Source: Lachnospiraceae bacterium
GTDB taxonomy: Bacteria > Bacillota > Clostridia > Lachnospirales > Lachnospiraceae
Assembly: GCA_017521605.1 (NCBI GenBank)
Contig: JAFXCD010000047.1
Location: 1-54,375, forward strand
Length of the DNA stretch: 54,375 bases
Reading direction: 5' to 3'
A program made the position numbers and the translations under genes. The notes under the pieces are model-generated. The model made no database searches. It saw nothing but the letters and a program-made list of their open reading frames with translations, and was not told the DNA's origin. Position 1 is the stretch's first letter. The number at the start of each line of letters is the position of its first letter. Shown one piece after another: positions 7,997 to 16,985 of the stretch.

Positions 7997-8464
7997 ATGG
8001 AACAAAAAGAAGAGAACAAAAAACAAGAATATGCAAAGTATGTAAAGTCGGTTACACCTACCCACAGTTTGGGAATGCAGATGTTAAAGGCTTTTATTAC
8101 CGGAGGAATTATTTGTGTAATTGGTGAGGTTATTTTGAATGTGGCTACCACCTATTTTGAACTGGACCAAAAGACAGCAGGCAGTTGGTGCTCCCTCATT
8201 CTGGTATTGTGTGCAGTTATGCTCACAGGATTTAATATCTATCCCAATATTGTAAAGTGGGGCGGAGCCGGGGCATTGGTACCTATTACCGGATTTGCAA
8301 ATTCTGTAGCAGCACCTGCTATTGAATATCAGGCAGAAGGACAGGTATTTGGTATCGGCTGTAAGATATTTACAATAGCTGGTCCGGTGATTCTGTATGG
8401 AATCTTCACTAGCTGGGTATTGGGGGTAGTTTATTATATAGGAAAAATGCTGGGAGTGGTGTAG
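7997..8464 (+). CDS. spoVAC: stage V sporulation protein AC
   Basis: This 155-residue multi-pass protein has recognisable SpoVAC sequence: SVTPTHSLGMQMLKAFITGG, then a conserved helical core ending GAGALVPITGFANSVAAPAIE. SpoVAC is the mechanosensitive-type channel component of the spore SpoVA complex. In many spore formers spoVAD and spoVAE follow directly. Here spoVAD lies about 17.6 kb away. A hairpin overlaps the stop codon. Confidence 0.93.
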   Translation: MEQKEENKKQEYAKYVKSVTPTHSLGMQMLKAFITGGIICVIGEVILNVATTYFELDQKTAGSWCSLILVLCAVMLTGFNIYPNIVKWGGAGALVPITGFANSVAAPAIEYQAEGQVFGIGCKIFTIAGPVILYGIFTSWVLGVVYYIGKMLGVV

Positions 8465-8473
8465 GCCACTCCC
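8452..8473 (+). terminator. hairpin at the end of spoVAC
   Basis: A perfect 8-bp GC-rich stem (8452-8459 with 8466-8473) with a 6-nt loop spans the spoVAC stop. Only a mixed AT tail follows (TAAATAATTT), so termination is plausible but not classical. Confidence 0.55.
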
Positions 8474-8514
8474 TAAATAATTTGTGAAAAATCTGTTTTT
8501 TTTGTGTAAGCATA

Positions 8515-8543
8515 TTTACTTTTCTGATTTAAAGTGCTATAGT
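8515..8543 (+). promoter_or_regulatory. sigma-A-type promoter for the CoA-ligase/ACT pair
   Basis: TTTACT (8515-8520), a 17-nt spacer and TATAGT (8538-8543). Transcription from here would leave a leader of roughly 50 nt before ATG 8599. Confidence 0.65.
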
Positions 8544-8598
8544 GATAGAGAACAAAGGGGTGAAAGGCCCAAGAGTACATGAAAGGCAGGTAATAAAT

Positions 8599-9900
8599 AT
8601 GGAAAATTATTTCCAACCGGAAATAGAATGTGCTTCCAGAGAACAGATTCGCCAGTGGCAGGATGAACGTCTGGTGAAGCAGGTAAAGCATGTATATGAT
8701 AATGTACCTTATTATCGCAAGATGATGGAGGAGAAGGGATTAACTCCGGCAGATATTCAGTCAGTGGATGACTTACATAAGCTTCCTTTCCTTACGAAGG
8801 ATGATTTGAGAGAAGCATATCCCAATGGGTTGGTAGGGGTACCTATGAGCGAATGCGTACGTATTCATTCTACCAGTGGTACTACAGGCAGACGTGTGGT
8901 AGCATATTATACCCAGCATGATGTGGACCTTTGGGAGGATTGCTGTGCGCGTGCGATTGTGGCAGCAGGTGGTTCTGATGAGGATGTAGTACATGTGGCA
9001 TATGGATATGGACTTTTTACCGGTGGTGCTGGATTACATGGTGGCTCTCACAAGGTGGGATGCCTGACACTTCCCATGTCTTCCGGTAACACAGACCGTC
9101 AGATTCAGTTTATGACGGATTTGGGTTCTACCATTATTTGTTGTACACCTTCCTATGCAGCTTATTTATCAGAAAGTATTATTGAAAAAGGGCTTCAGGA
9201 TCAGATTAAGTTAAAATCCGGTATTTTCGGAGCAGAAGCATGGACCCAGGAAATGCGTCGTGATATCGAGCAGAAGTTGGGTATTAAGGCATTTGATATT
9301 TATGGTTTGACAGAGATTTCCGGTCCCGGTGTATCTTATGAATGTAGTGCACAGGGGGGGATGCATATTAATGAGGATCATTTTATCCCTGAGATTATTG
9401 ACCCTAATACAGGGGAGGTACTGCCGGATGGAGAGAAGGGTGAGCTGGTATTTACCTGTATCACCAAGGAAGCATTCCCACTTCTGCGTTATCGTACCCG
9501 TGATATTTGTGTACTGAATAGAGAGAAATGTGCTTGTGGCAGAACTCATGTAAGAATGAGTAAACCTATGGGACGTAGCGATGATATGCTGATTATCAAG
9601 GGTGTAAATGTATTCCCTTCGCAGATTGAAACCGTACTGCTGAACAATGGTTATGCAGCAAATTACCAGATTATTGTAGACCGTGTAAATCATGGTGATA
9701 CCATTGAGGTACAGGTAGAGATGACGCCGGAAATGTTCTCCGATAGCTTAAGTGAAGTATCTGCAAGAGAAAAGGAGCTGGTAAATGCTTTAAAGGGTAT
9801 GCTTGGCATTTACGCAAAGGTTACCTTAGTGGCGCCTAAGACCATCACCAGAAGTGAAGGTAAGGCAGTTCGTATTATTGATAAGCGTAAGCTGTATTAA
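8599..9900 (+). CDS. paaK: phenylacetate-CoA ligase family enzyme
   Basis: This 433-residue adenylate-forming enzyme has the AMP-binding P-loop HSTSGTTGRRV (around residue 90) and the motif DIYGLTEISGPG. Further on are YRTRDI and the PaaK C-terminal domain (SDDMLIIKGVNVFPSQIE). Family members convert an aryl acetate to its CoA thioester. In anaerobes the partner is often an amino-acid-degrading indolepyruvate oxidoreductase, which is not seen here, so the substrate is inferred. The start at 8599 is preceded by AGGCAGG. The longer frame from 8542 begins inside the promoter -10 region. Confidence 0.88.
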   Translation: MENYFQPEIECASREQIRQWQDERLVKQVKHVYDNVPYYRKMMEEKGLTPADIQSVDDLHKLPFLTKDDLREAYPNGLVGVPMSECVRIHSTSGTTGRRVVAYYTQHDVDLWEDCCARAIVAAGGSDEDVVHVAYGYGLFTGGAGLHGGSHKVGCLTLPMSSGNTDRQIQFMTDLGSTIICCTPSYAAYLSESIIEKGLQDQIKLKSGIFGAEAWTQEMRRDIEQKLGIKAFDIYGLTEISGPGVSYECSAQGGMHINEDHFIPEIIDPNTGEVLPDGEKGELVFTCITKEAFPLLRYRTRDICVLNREKCACGRTHVRMSKPMGRSDDMLIIKGVNVFPSQIETVLLNNGYAANYQIIVDRVNHGDTIEVQVEMTPEMFSDSLSEVSAREKELVNALKGMLGIYAKVTLVAPKTITRSEGKAVRIIDKRKLY

Positions 9901-9917
9901 GAAAAGGAGGGTTTTAT

Positions 9918-10349
9918 ATGACAGTAAAACAGATTTCTGTATTTTTGGAGAATAAGCCCAGTGCTATGGCGGCTTTTACCGATGTATTATCTAAGAATAA
10001 TATTGACATGCGTGCATTATCATTGGCAGAGGCTGCAGATTTTGGTATTGTAAGGATTATCGTAGATGATGTATATGGTGCTATGCAGGTGATAAAGGAT
10101 GCAGGCTATGTGTGCTCTGCAACCAAGGTTCTGGCAGTAGCTATTCCGGATGAACCCGGTGGACTTGCTAAGGTGATTCATTGCCTTGGTGAAGCAGGGA
10201 TTAACATGGAATATATGTATGCATTCACTACCAGACAGAAGGATGTGGCATATATGATTTTCCGAGTAAAAGACAATGAAAAAGCAGTTCAGGTACTGAG
10301 TAAAAACGGCGTGAAGCTAGCTTGCCAGGAGGATTTGGCGAAGTTATAG
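9918..10349 (+). CDS. tandem ACT-domain protein
   Basis: This 143-residue protein is built of two ACT domains (starting at MTVKQISVFLENKPSAMAAF and about residue 70, VLAVAIPDEPGGLAKVI). ACT domains bind amino acids and act as allosteric sensors. It follows the CoA ligase by 17 nt with a strong AGGAGG, so the two are co-expressed. The pairing suggests control or support of aromatic amino acid or aryl-acid metabolism. It carries no catalytic domain. Confidence 0.87.
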   Translation: MTVKQISVFLENKPSAMAAFTDVLSKNNIDMRALSLAEAADFGIVRIIVDDVYGAMQVIKDAGYVCSATKVLAVAIPDEPGGLAKVIHCLGEAGINMEYMYAFTTRQKDVAYMIFRVKDNEKAVQVLSKNGVKLACQEDLAKL

Positions 10350-10362
10350 GATTGAGGATGTG

Positions 10363-10386
10363 ACGGCGAAGCGAAGGCTTCGCCGT
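10363..10386 (+). terminator. hairpin after the ACT gene
   Basis: A perfect 9-bp stem (10363-10371 with 10378-10386) and a 6-nt loop. No T-run follows. It separates the CoA-ligase/ACT pair from the GH5 gene and argues against the in-frame upstream starts of that gene, which would lie within it. Confidence 0.55.
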
Positions 10387-10416
10387 AGCTATATGACAAA
10401 GGAAGGTATGAAACAT

Positions 10417-11670
10417 ATGACAAAACGTAAATGGATATGTTGGGGGATGACATTATTTATAATCGGTTGTCTGTGTGGCTGCGGAAATAAGGGGACTGTA
10501 GATGAGGGGGCTGAAAGACTGCCGGGCAGCAGTTTGGAAAGCAGTGTGGAAAATACTGATGAGTCCGTAAATACACCGGAAAGTTCTCAAGAATCAGAAC
10601 CGACTCCCGCACCGGAACAGGAGGAAATTAAGGTGCAACAGCATGAGATAACCATGGCGAATGTTTCGCCTGTGGATATGGTGGCGGATATGCGTATAGG
10701 CTGGAATTTGGGCAATACCTTGGATGCTACCGGTGGAAGTGGTTTGAGTAGTGAAACCTCCTGGGGGAATCCCAAGACCACTAAGGAGATGATCGATGCT
10801 ATCGTGGATGCAGGCTTTAATGTGATACGTATTCCCATTACCTGGGACGGCCATTTTGGTAGTGCTCCGGATTATAAGATTGATGAGGCATGGCTGAATC
10901 GTGTGCAGGAAGTAGTGGATTATGCTGCCCAGAGAGATGTGTATGTAATTATTAACTGCCATCATGAGGAGTGGCATTTCCCTTCTGAGAAAAACAAAGA
11001 GCAAGCAAGCGAAATACTTAAGGCTCTTTGGACCCAGATTGCCGAGCGATTCCGTGATTATGATGAGAAGCTGATTTTTGAGGGCTTAAATGAGCCTCGT
11101 AAAAAAGGTACCAATATGGAGTGGAATGGTGGTGACTATGAGGGCAAACAGGTGGTAAATCATTTTGCCAAGGTGTTTGTGGAAACGGTGCGTGCTACAG
11201 GTGGTAACAACTCTATTCGAAACCTGATGGTTACCGGTTATGCTGCTTCCAACAATAAGGATACGCTGAAAAGCCTGCGTTGGCCCAAGGATTCCCATAT
11301 CATTGTATCAGTACATGCTTATACACCCTATGAGTTTTCGTTGAATATCACCGGAACTGCAGAGTGGGATATAGAGAAAGATATCAGGGATATTGATTAT
11401 CTGATGCAAACAATTGATGAGGTGTTTTTACAAAAGGGTACACCGGTTATTATAGGTGAATTTGGTGCCCTGAATAAGGAAAATGAAGCTGAGCGTGTGG
11501 AATGGGTAACCTATTATCTGACCAAGGCCAAGGAAATCGGAGTACCCTGTGTATGGTGGGACAATGGCTCCTTCCAAGGCTCCGGAGAAAACTTTGGACT
11601 GATTAACAGAAGAGAGTTAACCTTCCCTTATCCGGATTTGCTGAAGGCGATTATGGATGCTACAGAATAG
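10417..11670 (+). CDS. GH5-family endoglucanase, lipoprotein
   Basis: This 417-residue protein has a type II signal peptide with lipobox (IIGCLCGC), a Ser/Glu/Pro-rich linker, then a GH5 catalytic domain. The acid/base glutamate is E226 in FEGLNEPR and the nucleophile is E348 in VIIGEFGAL. Other family residues, such as RIPITWDGH and the HHE motif (INCHHEEW), are visible. It likely cuts beta-1,4-glucan or a related polysaccharide at the cell surface. Start: GGAAGG at 10401-10406 lies 10 nt before ATG 10417. ATG 10408 is too close to that site. A terminator follows. Confidence 0.9.
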   Translation: MTKRKWICWGMTLFIIGCLCGCGNKGTVDEGAERLPGSSLESSVENTDESVNTPESSQESEPTPAPEQEEIKVQQHEITMANVSPVDMVADMRIGWNLGNTLDATGGSGLSSETSWGNPKTTKEMIDAIVDAGFNVIRIPITWDGHFGSAPDYKIDEAWLNRVQEVVDYAAQRDVYVIINCHHEEWHFPSEKNKEQASEILKALWTQIAERFRDYDEKLIFEGLNEPRKKGTNMEWNGGDYEGKQVVNHFAKVFVETVRATGGNNSIRNLMVTGYAASNNKDTLKSLRWPKDSHIIVSVHAYTPYEFSLNITGTAEWDIEKDIRDIDYLMQTIDEVFLQKGTPVIIGEFGALNKENEAERVEWVTYYLTKAKEIGVPCVWWDNGSFQGSGENFGLINRRELTFPYPDLLKAIMDATE

Positions 11671-11684
11671 GAAAAGGATATTAT

Positions 11685-11722
11685 GAGACAGTGTGTTTGA
11701 AGAAATGCACTGTCTCTTTTTT
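11685..11722 (+). terminator. intrinsic terminator after the GH5 gene
   Basis: A 9-bp stem (11685-11693 with 11708-11716) is followed by six T (11717-11722). Confidence 0.92.
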
Positions 11723-11787
11723 CGTGTATAAGCAGAAGGGTTTTGAGTCTGCATGTGCATACTATTTCTAAAATCTGGAAAAAGTAG

Positions 11788-11815
11788 TTGACAATAAATT
11801 GATATGTGATATACT
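11788..11815 (+). promoter_or_regulatory. sigma-A promoter of the fatty-acid operon
   Basis: TTGACA (11788-11793, perfect) lies 16 nt from TATACT (11810-11815). It is followed immediately by the FabT-type palindrome. About 75 nt of leader remain before fabH. Confidence 0.85.
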
Positions 11816-11827
11816 TTGAATGTCAAA
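11815..11827 (+). promoter_or_regulatory. FabT-type operator
   Basis: TTTGAATGTCAAA is a perfect TTTGA-N3-TCAAA inverted repeat. It has the arm sequence and spacing of the FabT box known from streptococcal fatty-acid operons (TTTGATTATCAAA). It overlaps the last base of the -10 and the start site, so binding there should block transcription. The MarR-family gene at the end of the same operon (22060-22509) is the obvious candidate repressor. Confidence 0.75.
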
Positions 11828-11895
11828 AGACTTTAAAATAAAATAATAATGATATAAAATAATTTGAAATAAAAACAAACTAGCGGAGGAAGGAT

Positions 11896-12825
11896 ATGAC
11901 TGGAAAAATCATAGGAACCGGTTCTTATTTACCGGAATTGATTTGGGATAATCATAAATTAACAGAGTGGCTGGATACCAGTGATGAATGGATTCGAGAA
12001 AGAACCGGTATCGGTCAAAGACATATTTCTAAAGAACTCGGAGCTTGTGGTATGGCACTGGAAGCAGCTAAGAAGGCTATGGAAGATGCGGGGAAGGCAG
12101 GCTTTAAGGCAGAAGATTTGGGAGCCATCTTTGTATGCTCCGTTACTCCGGACATCTGTGTGCCCCCCATAGCTTGTGAAATTCAAAAGGAGTTGGGTGC
12201 AGTAAATGCTTTTTGCTACGACATAAATGCTGCCTGCTCAGGTTTTGTATTTGCTTACAACATGGCAGTTTCCTATATGGAATCCGGATTAATTAAGACA
12301 GCACTTATTATTGGTAGCGAACAGTTGTCCCGTATAGTGGACTGGAATGATCGTGGAAGCAGTATCCTTTTTGGCGATGGTGCTGGGGCGGTGGTAGTAA
12401 CAGCCAGCGAGGAAAAGGGTGCCGCTGTAATGCACTCGGATGGTGCTTCCGGGGAGGCATTACAATGTACTACCGGTGGTAAGCTTTCCATGGATGGGCA
12501 GAAGGTGTTTCGATTTGCTTTAAGGAGAGTGCCGGAGGTGATAGAGGAACTTCTTGATAAACTGAAGATGGAAAAAGGACAAGTGGATTTATTCTTATTA
12601 CATCAGGCCAATATGCGTATTATTGAAGCAGTTATAAAGCGATTGGGACTGGATTCTAATAAGGTACCTACCAATATTGAACGTATGGGCAATACTTCTT
12701 CTGCCAGCCTGCCTATCCTCATAGATGAGTTAAATAGGGCAGGAGAGTTAATGCCGGGTATGAAGATGATTATGGCTGGATTTGGAGCCGGATTAACATG
12801 GGGTGCCGGGTATATTACAATTTAG
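11896..12825 (+). CDS. fabH: beta-ketoacyl-ACP synthase III
   Basis: FabH condenses acetyl-CoA (or a branched acyl-CoA) with malonyl-ACP to start each fatty acid chain. The catalytic cysteine is C114 in DINAACSGF, and the His and Asn motifs are LLHQANMRI and GNTSSASLP. The length (309 aa) is slightly shorter than usual. It is the first gene of the operon, with GGAGGAAGG before the ATG. Confidence 0.95.
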   Translation: MTGKIIGTGSYLPELIWDNHKLTEWLDTSDEWIRERTGIGQRHISKELGACGMALEAAKKAMEDAGKAGFKAEDLGAIFVCSVTPDICVPPIACEIQKELGAVNAFCYDINAACSGFVFAYNMAVSYMESGLIKTALIIGSEQLSRIVDWNDRGSSILFGDGAGAVVVTASEEKGAAVMHSDGASGEALQCTTGGKLSMDGQKVFRFALRRVPEVIEELLDKLKMEKGQVDLFLLHQANMRIIEAVIKRLGLDSNKVPTNIERMGNTSSASLPILIDELNRAGELMPGMKMIMAGFGAGLTWGAGYITI

Positions 12826-12848
12826 GTAATTACCGCGTTGCGGATTAC
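12826..12848 (+). other. hairpin between fabH and acpP
   Basis: GTAAT (12826-12830) pairs with ATTAC (12844-12848) and, after a 2-nt bulge, CCGC (12833-12836) pairs with GCGG (12840-12843). No T-run follows, so transcription should continue. It may stabilise or separate the acpP-proximal mRNA, since carrier protein is usually needed in excess. Confidence 0.45.
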
Positions 12849-12887
12849 AAATATAACAATGTAAAAGAATTTTAGGAGGAAACAATT

Positions 12888-13112
12888 ATGTTTGAAAAGA
12901 TTCAAGAGTTAGTAGCAGATGGTTTGGGAGTAGAGGCAGCTAAGGTAGCACCGGAGACTTCTTTTAAGGAGGATTTGGGTGCAGATTCTTTGGATTTATA
13001 TGAATTGGTAATGGCTTTTGAAGAGGAATTCGGTGTTAGTATTCCTGCAGAAGAGCTGGAAAAGATGGTAACTGTTAAGGATGTAATGGACTATATTGAA
13101 ACAAATAAATAA
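12888..13112 (+). CDS. acpP: acyl carrier protein
   Basis: A 74-residue acidic helical protein carrying the phosphopantetheine attachment motif GADSLDLYEL, with the prosthetic group expected on S34. It carries growing chains between the Fab enzymes. A strong AGGAGG precedes the ATG, consistent with high expression. It is second in the operon, as in streptococci. Confidence 0.97.
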   Translation: MFEKIQELVADGLGVEAAKVAPETSFKEDLGADSLDLYELVMAFEEEFGVSIPAEELEKMVTVKDVMDYIETNK

Positions 13113-13134
13113 GTAATTTACAGGGGTGGAGAGA

Positions 13135-14061
13135 GTGAGAACAGCATTGACAGAGCTTTTAAATATTGAATATCCGGTGATTCAGGGTGGTATGTCCTGG
13201 GTGGCAGAGTATCATTTGGCAAGTGCCGTATCTGAGGCAGGAGGTTTAGGTCTGATTGCAGCAGGAGGAGCACCTGTGGAGTGGCTTAGGGAACAGATTC
13301 GTGAGGCAAAGAAGCTTACAAATAAGCCCTTTGGTGTAAATATTATGCTCATGCATCCACAGGTGGATGAGATTGCTAAATTGGTAGTGGAAGAAGGTGT
13401 ACGGGTAGTAACCACAGGTGCCGGTAGTCCGGAAAAGTATATGCTTATGTGGAAGGAAGCGGGTATTAAAGTGATTCCTGTGGTTGCAAGCGTGGCTATG
13501 GCAAAGCGTATGGAACGCTGTGGTGCTGATGCCCTTGTGGCAGAAGGAACAGAAGCCGGAGGACATATTGGTGAGACTACTACCTTTGTGCTGGTACCTC
13601 AGATTGTGGATGCAGTAAATATTCCTGTCATTGCAGCAGGTGGTATCGCTGACGGCAGGGGTATGGCAGCGGCCTTTATGTTGGGAGCAGTAGGGGTACA
13701 GATGGGGACCCATTTTGTGGTGGTAAAGGAAGCACAGGTGCATCAAAACTACAAGGACAGCATTTTAAAGGCTAAAGACATCGATACCAAGGTTACAGGC
13801 AGAACCACCGGTCATCCGGTAAGGTGTCTGCGTAATCAGATGACCAAGGAGTATTTAAAGTTGGAAGCAGCAGGTGCAGGTCTGGAAGAACTGGAGCTGT
13901 TGAGTCTGGGTGGCTTGAAGAAGGCAGTAGTGGATGGAGATGTTCAAAATGGTAGCCTTATGGCAGGACAGAGTGCAGGGCTTGTGAAAGAGGAATGCAC
14001 CTGTAAGGAACTGATAGAACGAATTGTTGCAGAGGCTACAAGTCTCATGGAGAGGAGATAG
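13135..14061 (+). CDS. fabK: enoyl-ACP reductase II (FMN-dependent)
   Basis: FabK carries out the last reduction of each elongation cycle and replaces FabI, which is not seen in the window. It is a TIM-barrel flavoprotein. The N-terminus TELLNIEYPVIQGGMSWVAEY and the FMN-binding segments (DALVAEGTEAGGHIGE and PVIAAGGIADGRGMAAA) are characteristic. I set the start at GTG 13135, giving VRTALTELL as in other FabK proteins, with GGGGTGGAG just upstream. GTG 13126 would add three residues. The product is 308 aa. Confidence 0.92.
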   Translation: MRTALTELLNIEYPVIQGGMSWVAEYHLASAVSEAGGLGLIAAGGAPVEWLREQIREAKKLTNKPFGVNIMLMHPQVDEIAKLVVEEGVRVVTTGAGSPEKYMLMWKEAGIKVIPVVASVAMAKRMERCGADALVAEGTEAGGHIGETTTFVLVPQIVDAVNIPVIAAGGIADGRGMAAAFMLGAVGVQMGTHFVVVKEAQVHQNYKDSILKAKDIDTKVTGRTTGHPVRCLRNQMTKEYLKLEAAGAGLEELELLSLGGLKKAVVDGDVQNGSLMAGQSAGLVKEECTCKELIERIVAEATSLMERR

Positions 14062-14064
14062 TTT

Positions 14065-14994
14065 ATGAGAAAAATAGCTTTTGTTTATCCAGGTCAGGGA
14101 GCCCAAAAGTGTGGTATGGGAAAGGACTTTTATGATATCTTTCCCATAGCAAAGAAGGTTTTTGACAGGGCTGATGAGATACTTGATATTTCAGTAACAG
14201 ATTTGTGCTTCAATGAAAATGAATATCTGCACCAGACAGCTTATACCCAGCCCGCGTTGGTGACAACTTGTTTAGCTATTACAGCCGTGCTAAAGGAAAA
14301 AGGTATACAGCCGGATGTGACAGCAGGCTTAAGCTTGGGTGAATATGCGGCAATCGCTACTGCAGGCGGATTTTCTACAGAAGAAGCCATTAAAATGGTA
14401 CGTGCCAGAGGAATATTTATGGAAGAGGCTGTGCCGGATGGAAAGGGAGCCATGGCAGCTGTATTGGGCATGGAGGTTGTACAGCTTGAAAAGGTACTGA
14501 GCAAAATAGAGGGAGTATACATTGCCAATTATAACTGCCCGGGGCAGATTGTGATTACAGGTTTGAAGGAATCGGTAGATAAGGCTTGTGAAGCGTTAAA
14601 GAATGTAGGTTGTAAGAGATGCCTGCCTTTGAAAGTTAGTGGTCCGTTTCATTCTCCCTATCTAAAGGGAGCCGGAAAGAAGCTTGGTGAATTTATGGAG
14701 AAGACAGAACTTCATGAGTTAGAAATCCCTTATGTGACCAATGTGACAGCAGAGTATGTGGAAGACATAGGAGCAACTAAAGATTTATTAGTACGTCAGG
14801 TGGCTTCTTCTGTAAAATGGATCCAGAGTGTGGAAAAAATGATTGCTGAGGGTGTGGATACTTTTGTGGAAATCGGTCCCGGCAAAACTTTGGCAGGTTT
14901 TATTAAGAAAATTAATCCGGATGTGAAGGTAATAAACATTTCACAGGTAGAGGATTTGGATATATTGATGGAGGATTATAATGTTGCAGGGTAA
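14065..14994 (+). CDS. fabD: malonyl-CoA:ACP transacylase
   Basis: FabD loads malonyl groups onto acyl carrier protein. It has the FVYPGQGAQ start, the nucleophile serine S90 in GLSLGEYAA, and the catalytic His region SGPFHSPYL. It begins 3 nt after the fabK stop, and its 3' end overlaps fabG by 14 nt. Confidence 0.96.
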   Translation: MRKIAFVYPGQGAQKCGMGKDFYDIFPIAKKVFDRADEILDISVTDLCFNENEYLHQTAYTQPALVTTCLAITAVLKEKGIQPDVTAGLSLGEYAAIATAGGFSTEEAIKMVRARGIFMEEAVPDGKGAMAAVLGMEVVQLEKVLSKIEGVYIANYNCPGQIVITGLKESVDKACEALKNVGCKRCLPLKVSGPFHSPYLKGAGKKLGEFMEKTELHELEIPYVTNVTAEYVEDIGATKDLLVRQVASSVKWIQSVEKMIAEGVDTFVEIGPGKTLAGFIKKINPDVKVINISQVEDLDILMEDYNVAG

Positions 14995-15721
14995 AATTGC
15001 ATTGGTAACCGGTGCGTCTAAGGGAATCGGCAGAGCCATAGCGGTGTCACTGGGAAAAGAAGGAGCACATATAATTGTAAACTATAATGGTTCAGCGGAG
15101 CAAGCTGGTATTACGTGTAAGCTTATAGAAGAGGCGGGTGGAACCTGTGAAAGCATGTGCTTTAATGTGGCAGAAGAAGAGGCTACCATAGAGGCTATGA
15201 AAAATATTTTAGAGAAGCATGGGAAGCTGGATATTCTGGTGAACAATGCTGGGATTACCAGAGACGGTCTGTTAATGCGTATGACAGATGCAGATTTTGA
15301 AAGTGTATTGGACGTGAATCTTAAAGGGGCGTTCCATACCATACGTGTAGCATCCAAGCAGATGCTGAAGCAAAGAAGTGGAAGAATCATCAACATTTCT
15401 TCCGTTTCCGGTATCATGGGCAATGCAGGGCAAGCCAACTATTCGGCATCCAAGGCAGGGCTTATTGGTTTGACAAAGGCAACTGCCAGAGAACTGGCAA
15501 GCAGAGGAATCACAGTGAATGCAGTGGCTCCCGGATTTATTGAAACGGATATGACGGATAAATTATCGGACGCAGTAAAGGAAAATGCCTGTAAGCAGAT
15601 ACCATTAGGGAAAATGGGCAGACCGGAGGATATTGCTGAAGCAGTATTGTTTCTGGCTTCTGAAAAGGCTGCTTATATTACAGGGCAGGTGCTTTGTGTA
15701 GATGGCGGCATGGCGATGTAA
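14981..15721 (+). CDS. fabG: 3-oxoacyl-ACP reductase
   Basis: This is a classical short-chain dehydrogenase of 246 residues, with the NADPH-binding GASKGIGRA, the NNAG motif, catalytic serines in INISSVSG and the YxxxK pair (Y154, K158 in NYSASKAG). It reduces beta-ketoacyl-ACP. It starts inside the end of fabD (14-nt overlap), so translation is probably coupled. Confidence 0.96.
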   Translation: MLQGKIALVTGASKGIGRAIAVSLGKEGAHIIVNYNGSAEQAGITCKLIEEAGGTCESMCFNVAEEEATIEAMKNILEKHGKLDILVNNAGITRDGLLMRMTDADFESVLDVNLKGAFHTIRVASKQMLKQRSGRIINISSVSGIMGNAGQANYSASKAGLIGLTKATARELASRGITVNAVAPGFIETDMTDKLSDAVKENACKQIPLGKMGRPEDIAEAVLFLASEKAAYITGQVLCVDGGMAM

Positions 15722-15735
15722 GGCGAGGAAAAGAG

Positions 15736-16974
15736 ATGAAAAGAAGAGTGGTAATCACCGGTATGGGAGCAGTAACCCCCATCGGTAATACAGTGGATGA
15801 ATTCTGGCAGGGAATTCAAGAAAATAAAGTGGGTATTGGCCCTATTACCAAATTTGATACAGCAGATTTTAAGGTAAAGCTGGCAGCAGAGGTAAAAGAT
15901 TTTGAACCCAAGCAATATATGGATTTTAAGGCAGCAAAGCGTATGGATGTATTTTCACAGTATGCTGTAGTGGCTGCAAAGGAGGCTTTTGAACAGGCCG
16001 GTTTGGATATGGAGAAGGAAGATCCTTACCGTGTGGGTGTTATCATCGGTTCCGGTGTGGGCGGATTGGGTGTAATGGAAACAGAACATACCAAACTGAT
16101 GGAAAAGGGACCGGGCAGAGTAAGCTTACTCATGGTGCCTATGATGATTTGTAATATGGCAGCAGGTAATGTGGCTATTACTTTAGGACTCAAAGGTAAG
16201 TGTACCAATGTGGTGACTGCATGTGCCACCGGCTCCCATTCTATCGGAGATGCTTTTCGTGCTATTCAGTATGGGGATGCAGATGTGATGTTGGCAGGAG
16301 GAGCAGAAAGCTCTATTACCCCTTTGGGAGTAGCCGGCTTTACATCGCTGACTGCATTGACTACCAGTGAGGATGCAAAACATGCTTCCATTCCCTTTGA
16401 TAAGGAGAGAAGTGGCTTTGTCATGGGAGAAGGTGCAGGTGTGCTTGTATTGGAAGAACTGGAGCATGCAAAGGCACGTGGGGCTAAAATCTTAGCGGAA
16501 ATTGTAGGCTATGGAGCTACCTGCGATGCCTATCACATTACCTCTCCTGCAGAGGATGGCAGCGGCGCAGCTGCCGCTATGAAGTTGGCTATGAAGGATG
16601 CCGGTGTGGAGCCTGCACAGGTGACTTATGTAAATGCTCATGGTACCAGTACCCATCATAATGATCTGTTTGAAACAAGAGCTATTAAGGCAGCTTTTGG
16701 AGAACAGGCAAGTAAACTGTATGTAAACTCTACCAAGTCCATGATAGGACACCTTTTGGGTGCAGCAGGTGCAGTGGAATGTATTGTCTGTGTGAAGTCA
16801 GTGATGGAGGATTATATACATCCTACTGTGAATTCGAAAGAAGCAGACGAGGAATGTGATTTGAATTATGTATTTGGAGATGGGGTTCATACAGCAGTAG
16901 AATATGCTATTAGCAATTCGCTGGGATTCGGAGGACACAATGCCTCTCTTTTGATAACCAAATACAAAGGGTAG
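15736..16974 (+). CDS. fabF: beta-ketoacyl-ACP synthase II
   Basis: This elongating condensing enzyme has 412 residues, with catalytic cysteine C163 in VTACATGSHS and the two histidine motifs NAHGTSTHHND and GHLLGAAG. I start at ATG 15736 (MKRRVVITGMG), which follows GAGGAAAAGAG. The in-frame ATG at 15694 lies in fabG and would add a non-homologous extension. Confidence 0.96.
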   Translation: MKRRVVITGMGAVTPIGNTVDEFWQGIQENKVGIGPITKFDTADFKVKLAAEVKDFEPKQYMDFKAAKRMDVFSQYAVVAAKEAFEQAGLDMEKEDPYRVGVIIGSGVGGLGVMETEHTKLMEKGPGRVSLLMVPMMICNMAAGNVAITLGLKGKCTNVVTACATGSHSIGDAFRAIQYGDADVMLAGGAESSITPLGVAGFTSLTALTTSEDAKHASIPFDKERSGFVMGEGAGVLVLEELEHAKARGAKILAEIVGYGATCDAYHITSPAEDGSGAAAAMKLAMKDAGVEPAQVTYVNAHGTSTHHNDLFETRAIKAAFGEQASKLYVNSTKSMIGHLLGAAGAVECIVCVKSVMEDYIHPTVNSKEADEECDLNYVFGDGVHTAVEYAISNSLGFGGHNASLLITKYKG

Positions 16975-16985
16975 AGGAGATTGGT

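Noticed and set aside
9211-9693. 160-codon minus-strand ORF inside the CoA-ligase gene, and similar long antisense ORFs (13246-13746, 39589-40080, 47311-47871, 27922-28335)
   Set aside because: Each lies fully or mostly opposite strongly conserved genes, lacks a ribosome site and has composition typical of a shadow frame.
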